The notes: generated by a model not told the origin, from the sequence alone. 14,576 nt of DNA from DATLFA01 sp039934635 (GCA_039934635.1 JBDTLT010000129.1:1-14576), one strand, 5' to 3'. Positions 7,066 through 13,658 are shown, numbered from the stretch's first letter. Made by a program: numbers and translations.

Positions 7066-7497
7066 TCACGATCGCTGAATCGGCGGAGTCGCATCAGGAC
7101 CGACGATGCGATGGGCCATGGCCCACGCGATGCCGTGGCCGCGTTTGCGCGCACGTTCGGTGATCGGTCCCGTCCAACCACCGTCGAGCGTCGAGTCGAG
7201 GATCTCGAGCCACAGATCGAACAAGGCCGCATCGAACGGCGCCGCGCGATGGAGCCAGCGATGAGACTCGATCACGGTGTCTGCGTCGGTGTGAGGTGAT
7301 GCGAAGAGCACACCGGTCCAGAAGTCGGTGAGTTCGAGCGTATGTGCGTACCAATCCACGTGGGCGATGGTCTCGAAGTAGAGATGGAAGCGCTGCTCTT
7401 GGGCGATCTCCCGATAGAAGCGGGTGACGAACTCGGTGACCTCCTCGACGGTGTCGAGGTCGCGGGACCGGTGCTCGGCGGGCCGCGTGCGAGTCAT
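7066..7497 (-). CDS. Group III truncated haemoglobin (trHbP-like), first copy
   Basis: This 143-aa protein has the group III truncated haemoglobin pattern: FYREI (residues 27-31, helix B with the Phe-Tyr pair at B9/B10), VDWYAHTLELTDFW (helix E with the conserved H and the DFW), and HRWLH before FDLW. His83 is the likely proximal haem ligand because it sits 10 residues before the Phe of the conserved FDxW, as in known members. Such proteins bind O2 or NO and are often tied to nitrosative stress or microaerobic growth. ATG 7497 overlaps the TGA of the upstream Rrf2 gene (ATGA, 7494-7497), so translation is coupled to the regulator. It lies 157 bp from the convergent Nudix gene. It is a diverged paralogue of the plus-strand globin at 7949. 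Confidence 0.87.
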   Translation of the reverse strand: MTRTRPAEHRSRDLDTVEEVTEFVTRFYREIAQEQRFHLYFETIAHVDWYAHTLELTDFWTGVLFASPHTDADTVIESHRWLHRAAPFDAALFDLWLEILDSTLDGGWTGPITERARKRGHGIAWAMAHRIVGPDATPPIQRS

Positions 7498-7910
7498 GTC
7501 GGGGACTCCGCGAAGAGGCCCGCCTCTGCGACGGTAGTTGCCTCCAACTGAGCGAGTAGCTGGGCCCGCGCCCGGAGCCAAGACACGTGAAGCGCACACG
7601 GGCCTCGCTCGTTGCACGGTCGATCAGCCAACACGCATCGCCCGGTGTCGGTCGGTCCCTCGATCGCCTCGATCACGGCGAGCAGTGACACGTCCTCGAG
7701 ATCGATCGTCAACGAATAGCCGCCGGTCGGGCCCGGATCGGAACGCACCCAACCCGCTCGAACCAGTGGCGTCAACACCTGGGACACGAAACCCGACGAA
7801 CTGCCCACTGCGGCGGCGAGCTGTGGCCCTTTCATGCGGGTCGGGCTGGCGGCCAGCGCCCTCAACGACCGCACCGCCAAATCGCTCTTGCGCGTAACTT
7901 CTAGTCGCAT
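7494..7910 (-). CDS. Rrf2 family transcriptional regulator, Fe-S type (NsrR/IscR-like)
   Basis: The 138-aa protein begins MRLEVTRKSDLAVRSLRALA, the standard Rrf2 opening. A winged helix follows (about 26-66, with MKGPQLAAAVGSSSGFVSQVLTPLVRAGWV and the wing GPTGGYSL). Three Cys (C92, C99, C105; spacing C-X6-C-X5-C in RCVLADRPCNERGPC) match the cluster ligand triad of NsrR and IscR, whose Cys also lie at about 91-107. In NsrR the cluster is destroyed by nitric oxide, releasing DNA. Being co-transcribed with one truncated globin and divergent from another strongly suggests a NO- or redox-sensing job and autoregulation. The spacing differs by one residue from S. coelicolor NsrR and from IscR, so exact class is not proven. 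Its start codon lies inside the candidate operator at 7901-7923. Confidence 0.9.
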   Translation of the reverse strand: MRLEVTRKSDLAVRSLRALAASPTRMKGPQLAAAVGSSSGFVSQVLTPLVRAGWVRSDPGPTGGYSLTIDLEDVSLLAVIEAIEGPTDTGRCVLADRPCNERGPCALHVSWLRARAQLLAQLEATTVAEAGLFAESPT

Positions 7911-7918
7911 ACTATAAG
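7888..7918 (+). promoter_or_regulatory. Candidate promoter for the plus-strand globin-methyltransferase operon
   Basis: A TTGCGC (7888-7893) and a TATAAG (7913-7918) are separated by 19 bp. The -10-like element lies inside the 23-bp inverted repeat, so repressor binding would occlude it. Transcription would start near 7925, leaving a leader of about 24 nt with AGGAAG. The spacing is longer than optimal. Confidence 0.4.
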
Positions 7919-7923
7919 ACTAG
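7901..7923. promoter_or_regulatory. 23-bp inverted repeat, probable Rrf2/NsrR-type operator
   Basis: The left half CTAGTCGCATA (7901-7911) and the reverse complement of the right half, CTAGTCTTATA (7913-7923), match at 9 of 11 positions, around a single central C (7912). The first six bases of each half (CTAGTC) match exactly. This 11-1-11, 23-bp geometry is that described for NsrR operators. It sits in the 38-bp gap between the Rrf2 and globin genes and covers codons 1-3 of the regulator. The half-site sequence itself is not the E. coli NsrR consensus. Confidence 0.65.
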
Positions 7924-7948
7924 TCCATCAGGAAGCCCGGTCCACTCG

Positions 7949-8389
7949 ATGACACCGCCGAAGAATCTGCTCTCCCGTGACATTCGAACGCGAACCGACG
8001 TGCACGACCTCGTCGTCGCGTTCTACCGCGAGATCATCTTCGACGATCTCTTGGCACCGGTCTTCGGCGAGGTCGCCGAAGTCGATTGGGCGATGCACAT
8101 ACCCAAATTGATCGACTACTGGTGTCAGGTTCTGCTCGGCGAACCCGGATACGTCGGGGCGATGCTGCACGCGCACCGCGAGGTCCATGACATGGAAGCC
8201 TTCCAGCCTCAGTTCTTCGATCGTTGGTATGCGTTGTTCGCGGCGACCCTCGACAAGTCGTGGTCCGGGCCGACCGTCGACAAGGCAAAGCAACACGCGA
8301 CCCGGGTCGCGGGCGTCCTCGCCCGCAGACTCCTCGACATCGAGTGGCCCGACCGATGGGACACAACTTCGTTAACCTCCGCGACATGA
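7949..8389 (+). CDS. Group III truncated haemoglobin (trHbP-like), second copy
   Basis: This 146-aa protein shows the same family marks as the divergent globin: FYREIIFDDLLAPVF (from residue 25), VDWAMHIPKLIDYW, and HREVH ahead of FFDRW. His80 is the likely proximal ligand, again 10 residues before the Phe of FDRW. It is closer to the typical group III pattern (LLAPVFGEV, DRWYALF) than its partner. It is cytoplasmic and would bind O2 or NO. ATG 7949 has an AGGAAG 14 nt upstream, a somewhat long spacing. Its TGA overlaps the ATG of the methyltransferase gene (ATGA, 8386-8389), so those two are translationally coupled. The gene is divergent from the Rrf2-globin pair and separated from it by only 38 bp holding the inverted repeat. 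Confidence 0.9.
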   Translation: MTPPKNLLSRDIRTRTDVHDLVVAFYREIIFDDLLAPVFGEVAEVDWAMHIPKLIDYWCQVLLGEPGYVGAMLHAHREVHDMEAFQPQFFDRWYALFAATLDKSWSGPTVDKAKQHATRVAGVLARRLLDIEWPDRWDTTSLTSAT

Positions 8390-9231
8390 CCGATCGCAAC
8401 ACCCGCCCGAATGCCGAGATGGCCCGATACTGGACCGAGGACGGCGGGCCCAGTTGGGTGCGCGACGAAGAGGTCTACGACCTCATGCTCACGCCGTTCA
8501 ATGTCGCGTTGCTCGATGCGCTCGATCCGCAACGCGGTGAGCGCCTACTCGATGTCGGCTGCGGCTTCGGCAGCACCTCCCTCGCGGCATCGGCTCGTGG
8601 AGCCGACGTTCATGGCGTCGACATCTCACCTCCGATGATCGAACGCGCCCGTGAGCGCGCGGCTGCGGCCAAAGCCGGCGCAACGTTCACCGTCGCCGAC
8701 GCGCAAGAAGATCCGCTGGGCGGGCCCTACGACGCAGTGACGAGTCGCTTCGGCGTGATGTTCTTCGCCGATCCGGTGCGAGCGTTTCGCAACTTCGCGA
8801 CCGCGACCCGCGCCGGCGGCCGACTGACATTCGTGTGTTGGCAAGCGCTCGAACGCAATCCGTGGATGAGCGACGGGCCGAGGGTGCTGCGCGCCTTGAT
8901 GGATGACCCGCCACCGCCCCCACCACCGGGCGCCGGTCCGTTCGCGTTCGGGGACACCACGTTCGTCGAGCGCGTACTCGTCGACGCCGGATGGTCGCAC
9001 CCGTCGTTCACATCGTTCGAGACCTCCACCCGCATGGGCGGCAATGACGGTGTGCCCGGCGCGGTGCAACAAGCGCTCGGCAGTTCGGCAGCCAAAGCGT
9101 TGCTGGCGCTCGGCGACGCGACGCTGCGGGAGCGGGCGGCGGCCATCCTGACCGAACAGTTCGAGTCGTTGAGCGTCGACGGTGTCGTCGCGTTTCCCGC
9201 GGCCGCGTGGGTCGTGACCGCGCGCCGCTGA
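8386..9231 (+). CDS. Class I SAM-dependent methyltransferase
   Basis: The 281-aa protein has motif I LLDVGCGFGS (residues 54-63), the acidic SAM-ribose contact at Asp79 (HGVDIS), and the strand-4 pair YDAVTSRFGVMFFADP (115-130), all standard for class I Rossmann methyltransferases of the UbiE/Methyltransf_11 type. The N-terminal YWTEDGGPSWVRDEEVYDLML matches a subgroup seen with small-molecule methyltransferases. A run of seven Pro (175-181) lies between the Rossmann core and the C-terminal cap. Substrate is unknown. Start ATG 8386 is fixed by the ATGA overlap with the globin gene, making the two an operon; a plausible but unproven role is modification of a product formed under the globin-controlled condition. 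It converges on the monooxygenase gene, 13 bp away. Confidence 0.87.
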   Translation: MTDRNTRPNAEMARYWTEDGGPSWVRDEEVYDLMLTPFNVALLDALDPQRGERLLDVGCGFGSTSLAASARGADVHGVDISPPMIERARERAAAAKAGATFTVADAQEDPLGGPYDAVTSRFGVMFFADPVRAFRNFATATRAGGRLTFVCWQALERNPWMSDGPRVLRALMDDPPPPPPPGAGPFAFGDTTFVERVLVDAGWSHPSFTSFETSTRMGGNDGVPGAVQQALGSSAAKALLALGDATLRERAAAILTEQFESLSVDGVVAFPAAAWVVTARR

Positions 9232-9244
9232 TTCACGAACGCCG

Positions 9245-11050
9245 TCAGCTCGTCTCGAGACCCTCGAAGTCGTCGCTGTCGCGCCAGTCGCGCAAGATCG
9301 TGAAGAAGGCTTGCGCGCCGCCGCCGTAGGTGCCGCCGAACCAGCCCGGGCCTTCACCCGGACGCCCCTCGTTGTTGTAGTACCCGGGCGTGCACTCGTG
9401 CTGGAACGTCGCTCGACCTTGTGTCGACTCCGCCAGCGTACGCAGCCACGACTCTTCGGCCGCTTCGCTCGGCTCGATCGCGCGAACACCGGCACGGAGC
9501 GCGCGCCCGATGACATACGCGACATGCTGGCTCTGCTCGTTGTACAACTCGGTGAAGTTCGGGCTCACGCCCGACTGGATCCCGCCCATGAACAAGCAGT
9601 TCGGAAAACCTCGGCTGACGAGCCCGTGCAATGTCGCCACCTGGCGGCCCCACTTTTCGCTCAACGTCAGACCGTCCCGGCCGTAGATCTCGCAGCCGGC
9701 GCGACGCGTGTACTCGGTACCCACCTCGAAGCCGGTGGCGAAGATCAGACAATCGACCTCGTACTCCGCGCCATCGACCACCACTCCGCGCTCGGTTATG
9801 CGCTCCACTCCTCTGCCCTGCGTGTCGACGAGCGTGACATTGGGCCGGTTGAACGTCGCGAGATAGTCGTCGTGAAAGCACGGGCGCTTGCAGAACTGGC
9901 GATACCAGGGCTTCAACGCGTCAGCGGTCGCGGGGTCGTGTACCACCTCGTCGACACGCGTGCGGATCTGCTCCATCTTCGCGAAGTCGGCCAACTCGAC
10001 GTGTGCCGAGATGTCCGCGGGCGACAACCCCAACCCGCGGCGATCGGCGAGCCCGGACAGGTTGCGGAGGATCTCGGTCCACCCATCGCACACGAGGTCC
10101 TCGTCCTGATGACCACCCGACACGATGATGCCGAAGTTCTCGATGCGTCGTTGCTGCCACCCCGGCGCCAACGACTCGGCCCACGCAGCATCCGTCGGAC
10201 GATTGCCGCGTACGTCGATCGATGACGGCGTGCGCTGGAACACGAACAGCTGCTTCGCCCACTGGCCCAAGTGCGGGACACACTGCACGGCGGTCGCACC
10301 CGTGCCAATGATCCCGACGCGCTTGTCCCGCAGTTCCGTGAGATTGCCTGATGTGTCGCCGCCCGTGTAGCCGTAATCCCACCGACTCGTGTGGAACGTG
10401 TGCCCGCGAAACGTCTCGATGCCCGCAATACCCGGGAGCTTGGGCCGGCTCAACGGGCCGATCGCCATGACCACGAACTGCGCCGTCATGCGATCGCCAC
10501 GGTTGGTCGAGATCACCCAACGCGCCGCGGCCTCGTCCCACGAGAGTGCAGCCACGTGAGTCTGCAAGCACGCATCGCGATAGAGGTCGAAGTGCTCACC
10601 GATGCGCCGGCTGTGTTCGAAGATCTCAGGGCCGTACGAGTACTTCTCTTTCGGCATATAGCCGAGCTCTTCGAGCAACGGCAGGTAGATGTACGACTCG
10701 ATGTCGCACTGCACGCCCGGATAACGATTCCAGTACCAAGTGCCACCAAAGTCTGCGCCGCTCTCGATGATCCGTATGCGCTCTACGCCCGCCTGACGCA
10801 ACCGCGCACCGGCGAGCAGCCCGCTGAACCCACCACCGACGATCGCCACTTCGACATCGTCGGTAAACGGCTCGCGCGTGAAGTCCTCATCCGCAAACGG
10901 ATCGTCGGTGAACCGAGCGAAAGCACCCCGTACCTCGCGGTACTGCTCGTTGCCGTCCGCCCGCAGTCGCTTGTCGCGCTCCTCGCGGTACTTGGCCCGC
11001 AACGCCGCTGGATCGAACGCGATCTCACGCTCGGCGACCTCGTCGGCCAT
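9245..11050 (-). CDS. Type I Baeyer-Villiger monooxygenase (FAD/NADPH)
   Basis: The 601-aa flavoprotein carries the type I Baeyer-Villiger signature FXGXXXHXXXW(P/D) as FRGHTFHTSRWD at 214-225. Two Rossmann motifs are present: GGGFSG (72-77, FAD) and GTGATA (249-254, NADPH). Between them are GGTWYWNRYPG (102-112) and the conserved CDIESYIYLPLLEELGY. A later FATGFEV matches the family ATG(F/W) element. Such enzymes insert an oxygen into cyclic or linear ketones, giving lactones or esters. The 65-residue charged N-terminal extension before the FAD fold recalls macrocyclic-ketone members such as cyclopentadecanone monooxygenase, which is weak substrate evidence. ATG 11050 has a GGGGAG 6 nt upstream. 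It is the last gene of the minus-strand operon, 25 bp after the small cupin gene. Confidence 0.92.
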   Translation of the reverse strand: MADEVAEREIAFDPAALRAKYREERDKRLRADGNEQYREVRGAFARFTDDPFADEDFTREPFTDDVEVAIVGGGFSGLLAGARLRQAGVERIRIIESGADFGGTWYWNRYPGVQCDIESYIYLPLLEELGYMPKEKYSYGPEIFEHSRRIGEHFDLYRDACLQTHVAALSWDEAAARWVISTNRGDRMTAQFVVMAIGPLSRPKLPGIAGIETFRGHTFHTSRWDYGYTGGDTSGNLTELRDKRVGIIGTGATAVQCVPHLGQWAKQLFVFQRTPSSIDVRGNRPTDAAWAESLAPGWQQRRIENFGIIVSGGHQDEDLVCDGWTEILRNLSGLADRRGLGLSPADISAHVELADFAKMEQIRTRVDEVVHDPATADALKPWYRQFCKRPCFHDDYLATFNRPNVTLVDTQGRGVERITERGVVVDGAEYEVDCLIFATGFEVGTEYTRRAGCEIYGRDGLTLSEKWGRQVATLHGLVSRGFPNCLFMGGIQSGVSPNFTELYNEQSQHVAYVIGRALRAGVRAIEPSEAAEESWLRTLAESTQGRATFQHECTPGYYNNEGRPGEGPGWFGGTYGGGAQAFFTILRDWRDSDDFEGLETS

Positions 11051-11075
11051 CGTCTCTCCCCTCGCGACCGCTCGA

Positions 11076-11528
11076 CTAGCGGTCGCTCTCCCATGTCGAG
11101 ATCAACGAATCGATCGTCACCGTCGACAATACCGTGCCGTCGTCGTCAACGATCTCGTAGAGCCGCCCGTCGTCGCTGTGATGACTGAAGAACAACACCG
11201 CTCCGTCTGGTCCGCCCCGCTCGAGATGTGGATACGGATCGCCGGTCGTTAGGTGATACGTCCCTGCCTTGCGGACTTTGTGCACGCGCTCTCCGTCGGG
11301 CCGCAATTCGTCGAGGTGCTGCTCGCCCTCGAGGACCAAGACCGATGTCGTCGTGACGTGACGGTGGGCTTGGCAGTGGCCACCCTTGTCGTCGAAGCGC
11401 ACCAGCATGTCGAGGGTGCCCGCGTCTCGGTCATAGCCCAGGACACACAGGTCGTGATGGATGGGATACGAGCTGTTCTCGCTGCCCTTGACCTCACGCC
11501 AGTCGTAACCCCCGGAATCGAGCTTCAC
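11076..11528 (-). CDS. Small single-domain cupin protein
   Basis: A GTG start at 11526-11528 with GGAGGGG just upstream gives 150 residues beginning MKLDSGGYDWREVKG. The cupin barrel is seen in HCQAHRHVTTTSVLVLEGEQ (His55 and His57 as HxH) and KAGTYHLTTGDPYPHLERGG (His101 as probable third His). The Glu expected 4-5 residues after HxH is replaced by Thr/Ser, so the metal site is either three-His or altered. Related small cupins act as dioxygenases, isomerases or ligand binders; I cannot choose. It sits between the DUF7065-like gene (40-nt gap) and the monooxygenase gene (25-nt gap), and is co-transcribed. The open frame extends upstream to 11654 inside the previous gene, which I reject as a start. 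Confidence 0.82.
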   Translation of the reverse strand: MKLDSGGYDWREVKGSENSSYPIHHDLCVLGYDRDAGTLDMLVRFDDKGGHCQAHRHVTTTSVLVLEGEQHLDELRPDGERVHKVRKAGTYHLTTGDPYPHLERGGPDGAVLFFSHHSDDGRLYEIVDDDGTVLSTVTIDSLISTWESDR

Positions 11529-11532
11529 GCCA

Positions 11533-11539
11533 CCCCTCC
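11533..11539 (-). promoter_or_regulatory. Ribosome binding site fixing the cupin GTG start
   Basis: GGAGGGG on the minus strand lies 4 nt before the GTG at 11528 (core GGAGG about 6 nt). This supports the GTG over ATG 11654, which lies within the upstream coding region and has no such site. Confidence 0.65.
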
Positions 11540-11568
11540 AGTCGCCGCGCGGCGCGGCCGCTTGGACT

Positions 11569-12507
11569 TTACCGCGTGCGGGAGCGGGCGAATCGACGCC
11601 AGCTGTGCTGCCACCACACGTCTTGGTCCTCACCGGTTGCTTCACCGGCGCCATCGACCGACCATGTCACCATCGAGACCGTGGTCATCATCGCGGGGAT
11701 CGACTGAAAGGTGCAGCGGTTGAGCGTCGCCCCTTGCACGCGCAGTTCGCGTCCCCCATCGTCGACGAGCTCGAGAACAACCCGCTCGATGCGACCATCG
11801 GGTCGATAAGTGAGCTGTCGCGTTCCTTGGCGGATCGGCGAACGCGCGCCGTCTCGATCGATGAAGCCGTCGAATACGTCAGCCCGATCGAGCGCGCTCG
11901 GATGCGACACGGCGAGAAACGCGATGCCGTCACCGGCACCGGTCGTGTAGCCGATGCGATCGCCCCACCACCGCTTGCCCCCGTCGGGGCGGGACCCCCA
12001 TGAACGGTCGCGCACCATCGGCGAAGCCACCTCGAACGTGAGGTCGCCCACCTGCAGCGCGCCCTGCAACACGCCCGGCTGATCGAAGTGGCCCTTGATT
12101 CCTTTGCCTTTGGCTTCCTGCGATGGACTGTGCGCATCGGCCGTCGCGCGGAACGTGACATCGAGCGACGTGTCATTGTCCGGGTTGTCGTAGCGGATGC
12201 GACTCTCGCGCATCGGATCAACGATCTCGATCGACAGGCCGGAACGGAAGCGGAAGTATCGCCCCGCGCTGTGTTCGAACGGTTCGGCCCAGCGGTAGTC
12301 GGCGAACAACGCATCGAACAACGTGTCGGTGCGGTCGTCCCACACGATGACGCCACCGGCGGCAACCCCCGCCACCGGTCGTACGACGGCATAGAGATAC
12401 GCCGAGACCTTGGCCTCGGGGACATACAGCGGATACCACCACGTCTCGGTCCACGTCGGGTCGTCGGCCGGCCCACCGTGCAACAGATCGTCAGCGGGTA
12501 CGAGCAT
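11569..12507 (-). CDS. DUF7065/DUF7064-like (AttH/CrtC-fold) protein
   Basis: The 312-aa protein begins with the family pattern DDPTWTETWWYPLYVPEAKVSAYLY, followed by GGVIVWDDR, and has a middle SPMVRDRSWGSRPDGGKRWWGDRIGY. This resembles uncharacterised actinobacterial proteins annotated as DUF7064/DUF7065, which share a two-barrel lipocalin-like fold with hydroxyneurosporene hydratase CrtC and AttH. Function is not known; the family is often near lipid, steroid or terpenoid degradation genes, so a hydrophobic-ligand role is plausible. The RDRSWG motif is the most conserved part I can see. It is cytoplasmic, with no signal peptide. It overlaps the kinase gene by 17 bp at its 5' end, with ATG 12507 before the kinase stop, so translation is coupled. 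The family call is from memory of the sequence pattern and should be confirmed by profile search. Confidence 0.68.
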   Translation of the reverse strand: MLVPADDLLHGGPADDPTWTETWWYPLYVPEAKVSAYLYAVVRPVAGVAAGGVIVWDDRTDTLFDALFADYRWAEPFEHSAGRYFRFRSGLSIEIVDPMRESRIRYDNPDNDTSLDVTFRATADAHSPSQEAKGKGIKGHFDQPGVLQGALQVGDLTFEVASPMVRDRSWGSRPDGGKRWWGDRIGYTTGAGDGIAFLAVSHPSALDRADVFDGFIDRDGARSPIRQGTRQLTYRPDGRIERVVLELVDDGGRELRVQGATLNRCTFQSIPAMMTTVSMVTWSVDGAGEATGEDQDVWWQHSWRRFARSRTR

Positions 12508-13582
12508 CTCGGTCTACCTCCGGATAGGCGAAGGCGAATCCGGCGTCGACGAGGCGCGACGACGGTGAGCCGTTGTCCGCGCATCGGCGTAGCGCCTCGC
12601 GCAACAGGCCCGCGAGGTCATCGGGTGGCGCGGCGACTTGATCGGCTGCCAACTTCGCGACTTCGACGAGAGAGAGAAAGAGGTTCTCACTCTCGTAGCG
12701 GGCAAATGGCGCATGCGAACGTCCTTCGTTCCCCTGCTCGAGTGAACGTCGCATTGCGATTGCGGATCGAACGAGAACGTGCGCGCGCTCCCATCCGACT
12801 CGAGCGCGATCAGGCGTGACGCCGCCATCACGGTAGAACGAGCGCAACGCGTCGCTCCACACCCCGGCGTCGCGGTTGAGCGAGCGCATCTGCATGCAGG
12901 CGAGATCCTCGAACGGATCACCGAGGTGGCTCATCTCCCAATCGATGAAACCGGTGATCCGATCGTCGACGACCATGAAATTGCCGTGCCCGGCATCGCC
13001 GTGGACAATCACCGAGGGACTGGTGTCGCGGGCACGGTTTTCGTCGAGCCAGTAGAGCAGCCCGCCGCCGAGTGGGTCGGCGAGAAAGCTCGGTGTCGCA
13101 ATCGCCCGCCATCGCTGCAACTCGACCTCGACCGCCGCCGCGATGGTTGGAGCGGAGGTGCGCTCATCGCCGAACACCGCGTCGCTATCGACGTCCGGCA
13201 ACGACAAGATCGTTGCGGCGTAGCTACGTGCGAGTCGCTCTCGCGTAGCGCGGTCGCCGCGCGGGCCGACCTCGCCGTCGAGCCATTCGAGTACCAACAC
13301 TGTGCCATCGTCGGACACGCACAACGGTCGAGGGACGCACAACCCCGCGCTCGAAAGCCGGCCGAGAATTGCCGCTTCGCGCCGCAGGGTGAACATCGTC
13401 GATTCGAGTCCGAGTCCCGGCACCGCACACCGCAGGAAGGCGCGACCTGACGCAGTATCAGCGACGTACGCCTTGCGCGACGACCCGAACGCCGACTCGT
13501 GCTCGCCGAAGTCGAGAACCGGCGCGCCCATCGCCTTTTCGGCCATGGCCCGGAGCTCGTCCTCGCTGTGCCCGTCGCCCAC
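12491..13582 (-). CDS. Aminoglycoside-phosphotransferase-fold kinase (APH/ACAD10-like)
   Basis: From GTG 13580-13582 the protein has 363 residues. The APH catalytic elements are intact: VIVHGDAGHGNFMV (His194, Asp196 catalytic, Asn201) and FIDWEMSHLGDP (Asp214, metal). The N-lobe has EHESAFGSSRKAYVAD, a nucleotide loop, and the strand FLRCAVPG in place of the usual VLRxPP. This is the subgroup found in ACAD10/11 and bacterial homologues that phosphorylate 4-hydroxyacyl-CoA or other small hydroxylated lipids, not antibiotics. GAGGGAG is 5 nt upstream of the GTG. It is the first gene of the operon reading on to the DUF7065-like, cupin and monooxygenase genes, and lies just after a perfect 16-bp palindrome. 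A hydroxylated lipid or CoA substrate fits the neighbours but is inference. Confidence 0.84.
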   Translation of the reverse strand: MGDGHSEDELRAMAEKAMGAPVLDFGEHESAFGSSRKAYVADTASGRAFLRCAVPGLGLESTMFTLRREAAILGRLSSAGLCVPRPLCVSDDGTVLVLEWLDGEVGPRGDRATRERLARSYAATILSLPDVDSDAVFGDERTSAPTIAAAVEVELQRWRAIATPSFLADPLGGGLLYWLDENRARDTSPSVIVHGDAGHGNFMVVDDRITGFIDWEMSHLGDPFEDLACMQMRSLNRDAGVWSDALRSFYRDGGVTPDRARVGWERAHVLVRSAIAMRRSLEQGNEGRSHAPFARYESENLFLSLVEVAKLAADQVAAPPDDLAGLLREALRRCADNGSPSSRLVDAGFAFAYPEVDRDARTR

Positions 13583-13587
13583 CCGAG

Positions 13588-13594
13588 CTCCCTC
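13588..13594 (-). promoter_or_regulatory. Ribosome binding site fixing the kinase GTG start
   Basis: GAGGGAG on the minus strand lies 5 nt before the GTG at 13582. Any longer start would put the palindromic operator inside the coding sequence, so this site decides the call. Confidence 0.65.
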
Positions 13595-13599
13595 ATTTG

Positions 13600-13615
13600 T
13601 CAGACGATCGTCTGA
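13600..13615. promoter_or_regulatory. 16-bp perfect palindrome, probable TetR-family operator
   Basis: TCAGACGATCGTCTGA equals its own reverse complement. It lies 17 bp upstream of the GTG of the kinase gene in a 76-bp gap. A minus-strand TAGATT (13616-13621) adjoins it and could be the -10, which would place the transcription start within the palindrome and allow simple repression. Perfect 14-18 bp palindromes of the AGAC...GTCT type are typical of TetR-family repressors. No regulator gene is in the window. Confidence 0.7.
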
Positions 13616-13621
13616 ATCTAG
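13616..13621 (-). promoter_or_regulatory. Candidate -10 element (TAGATT) of the kinase-to-monooxygenase operon
   Basis: TAGATT on the minus strand lies directly upstream of the palindrome and about 34 bp from the kinase start. No clear -35 hexamer at 16-18 bp is visible; the nearest TGACGG is 20 bp away. Confidence 0.4.
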
Positions 13622-13658
13622 TGGCCCCGTGTTGGCTGTGCCGTCACGCCGCCGCGCG

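Noticed and set aside
7918..7925. 8-bp palindrome GACTAGTC as a separate operator
   Set aside because: It shares its bases with the right half of the 23-bp inverted repeat and is more simply explained as part of it.
11529..11654. ATG start of the small cupin at 11654
   Set aside because: It would overlap the end of the DUF7065-like gene by 86 bp and add a low-complexity stretch; the GTG at 11528 has GGAGGGG before it.
12088..12819. Plus-strand open frame of 243 residues
   Set aside because: Arg-rich antisense shadow of the DUF7065-like and kinase genes with no recognisable fold.
12491..13582. Antibiotic-resistance aminoglycoside phosphotransferase
   Set aside because: The fold is shared, but the N-lobe pattern and the lipid/ketone neighbours fit the ACAD10/11-type kinases; nothing points to drug resistance.
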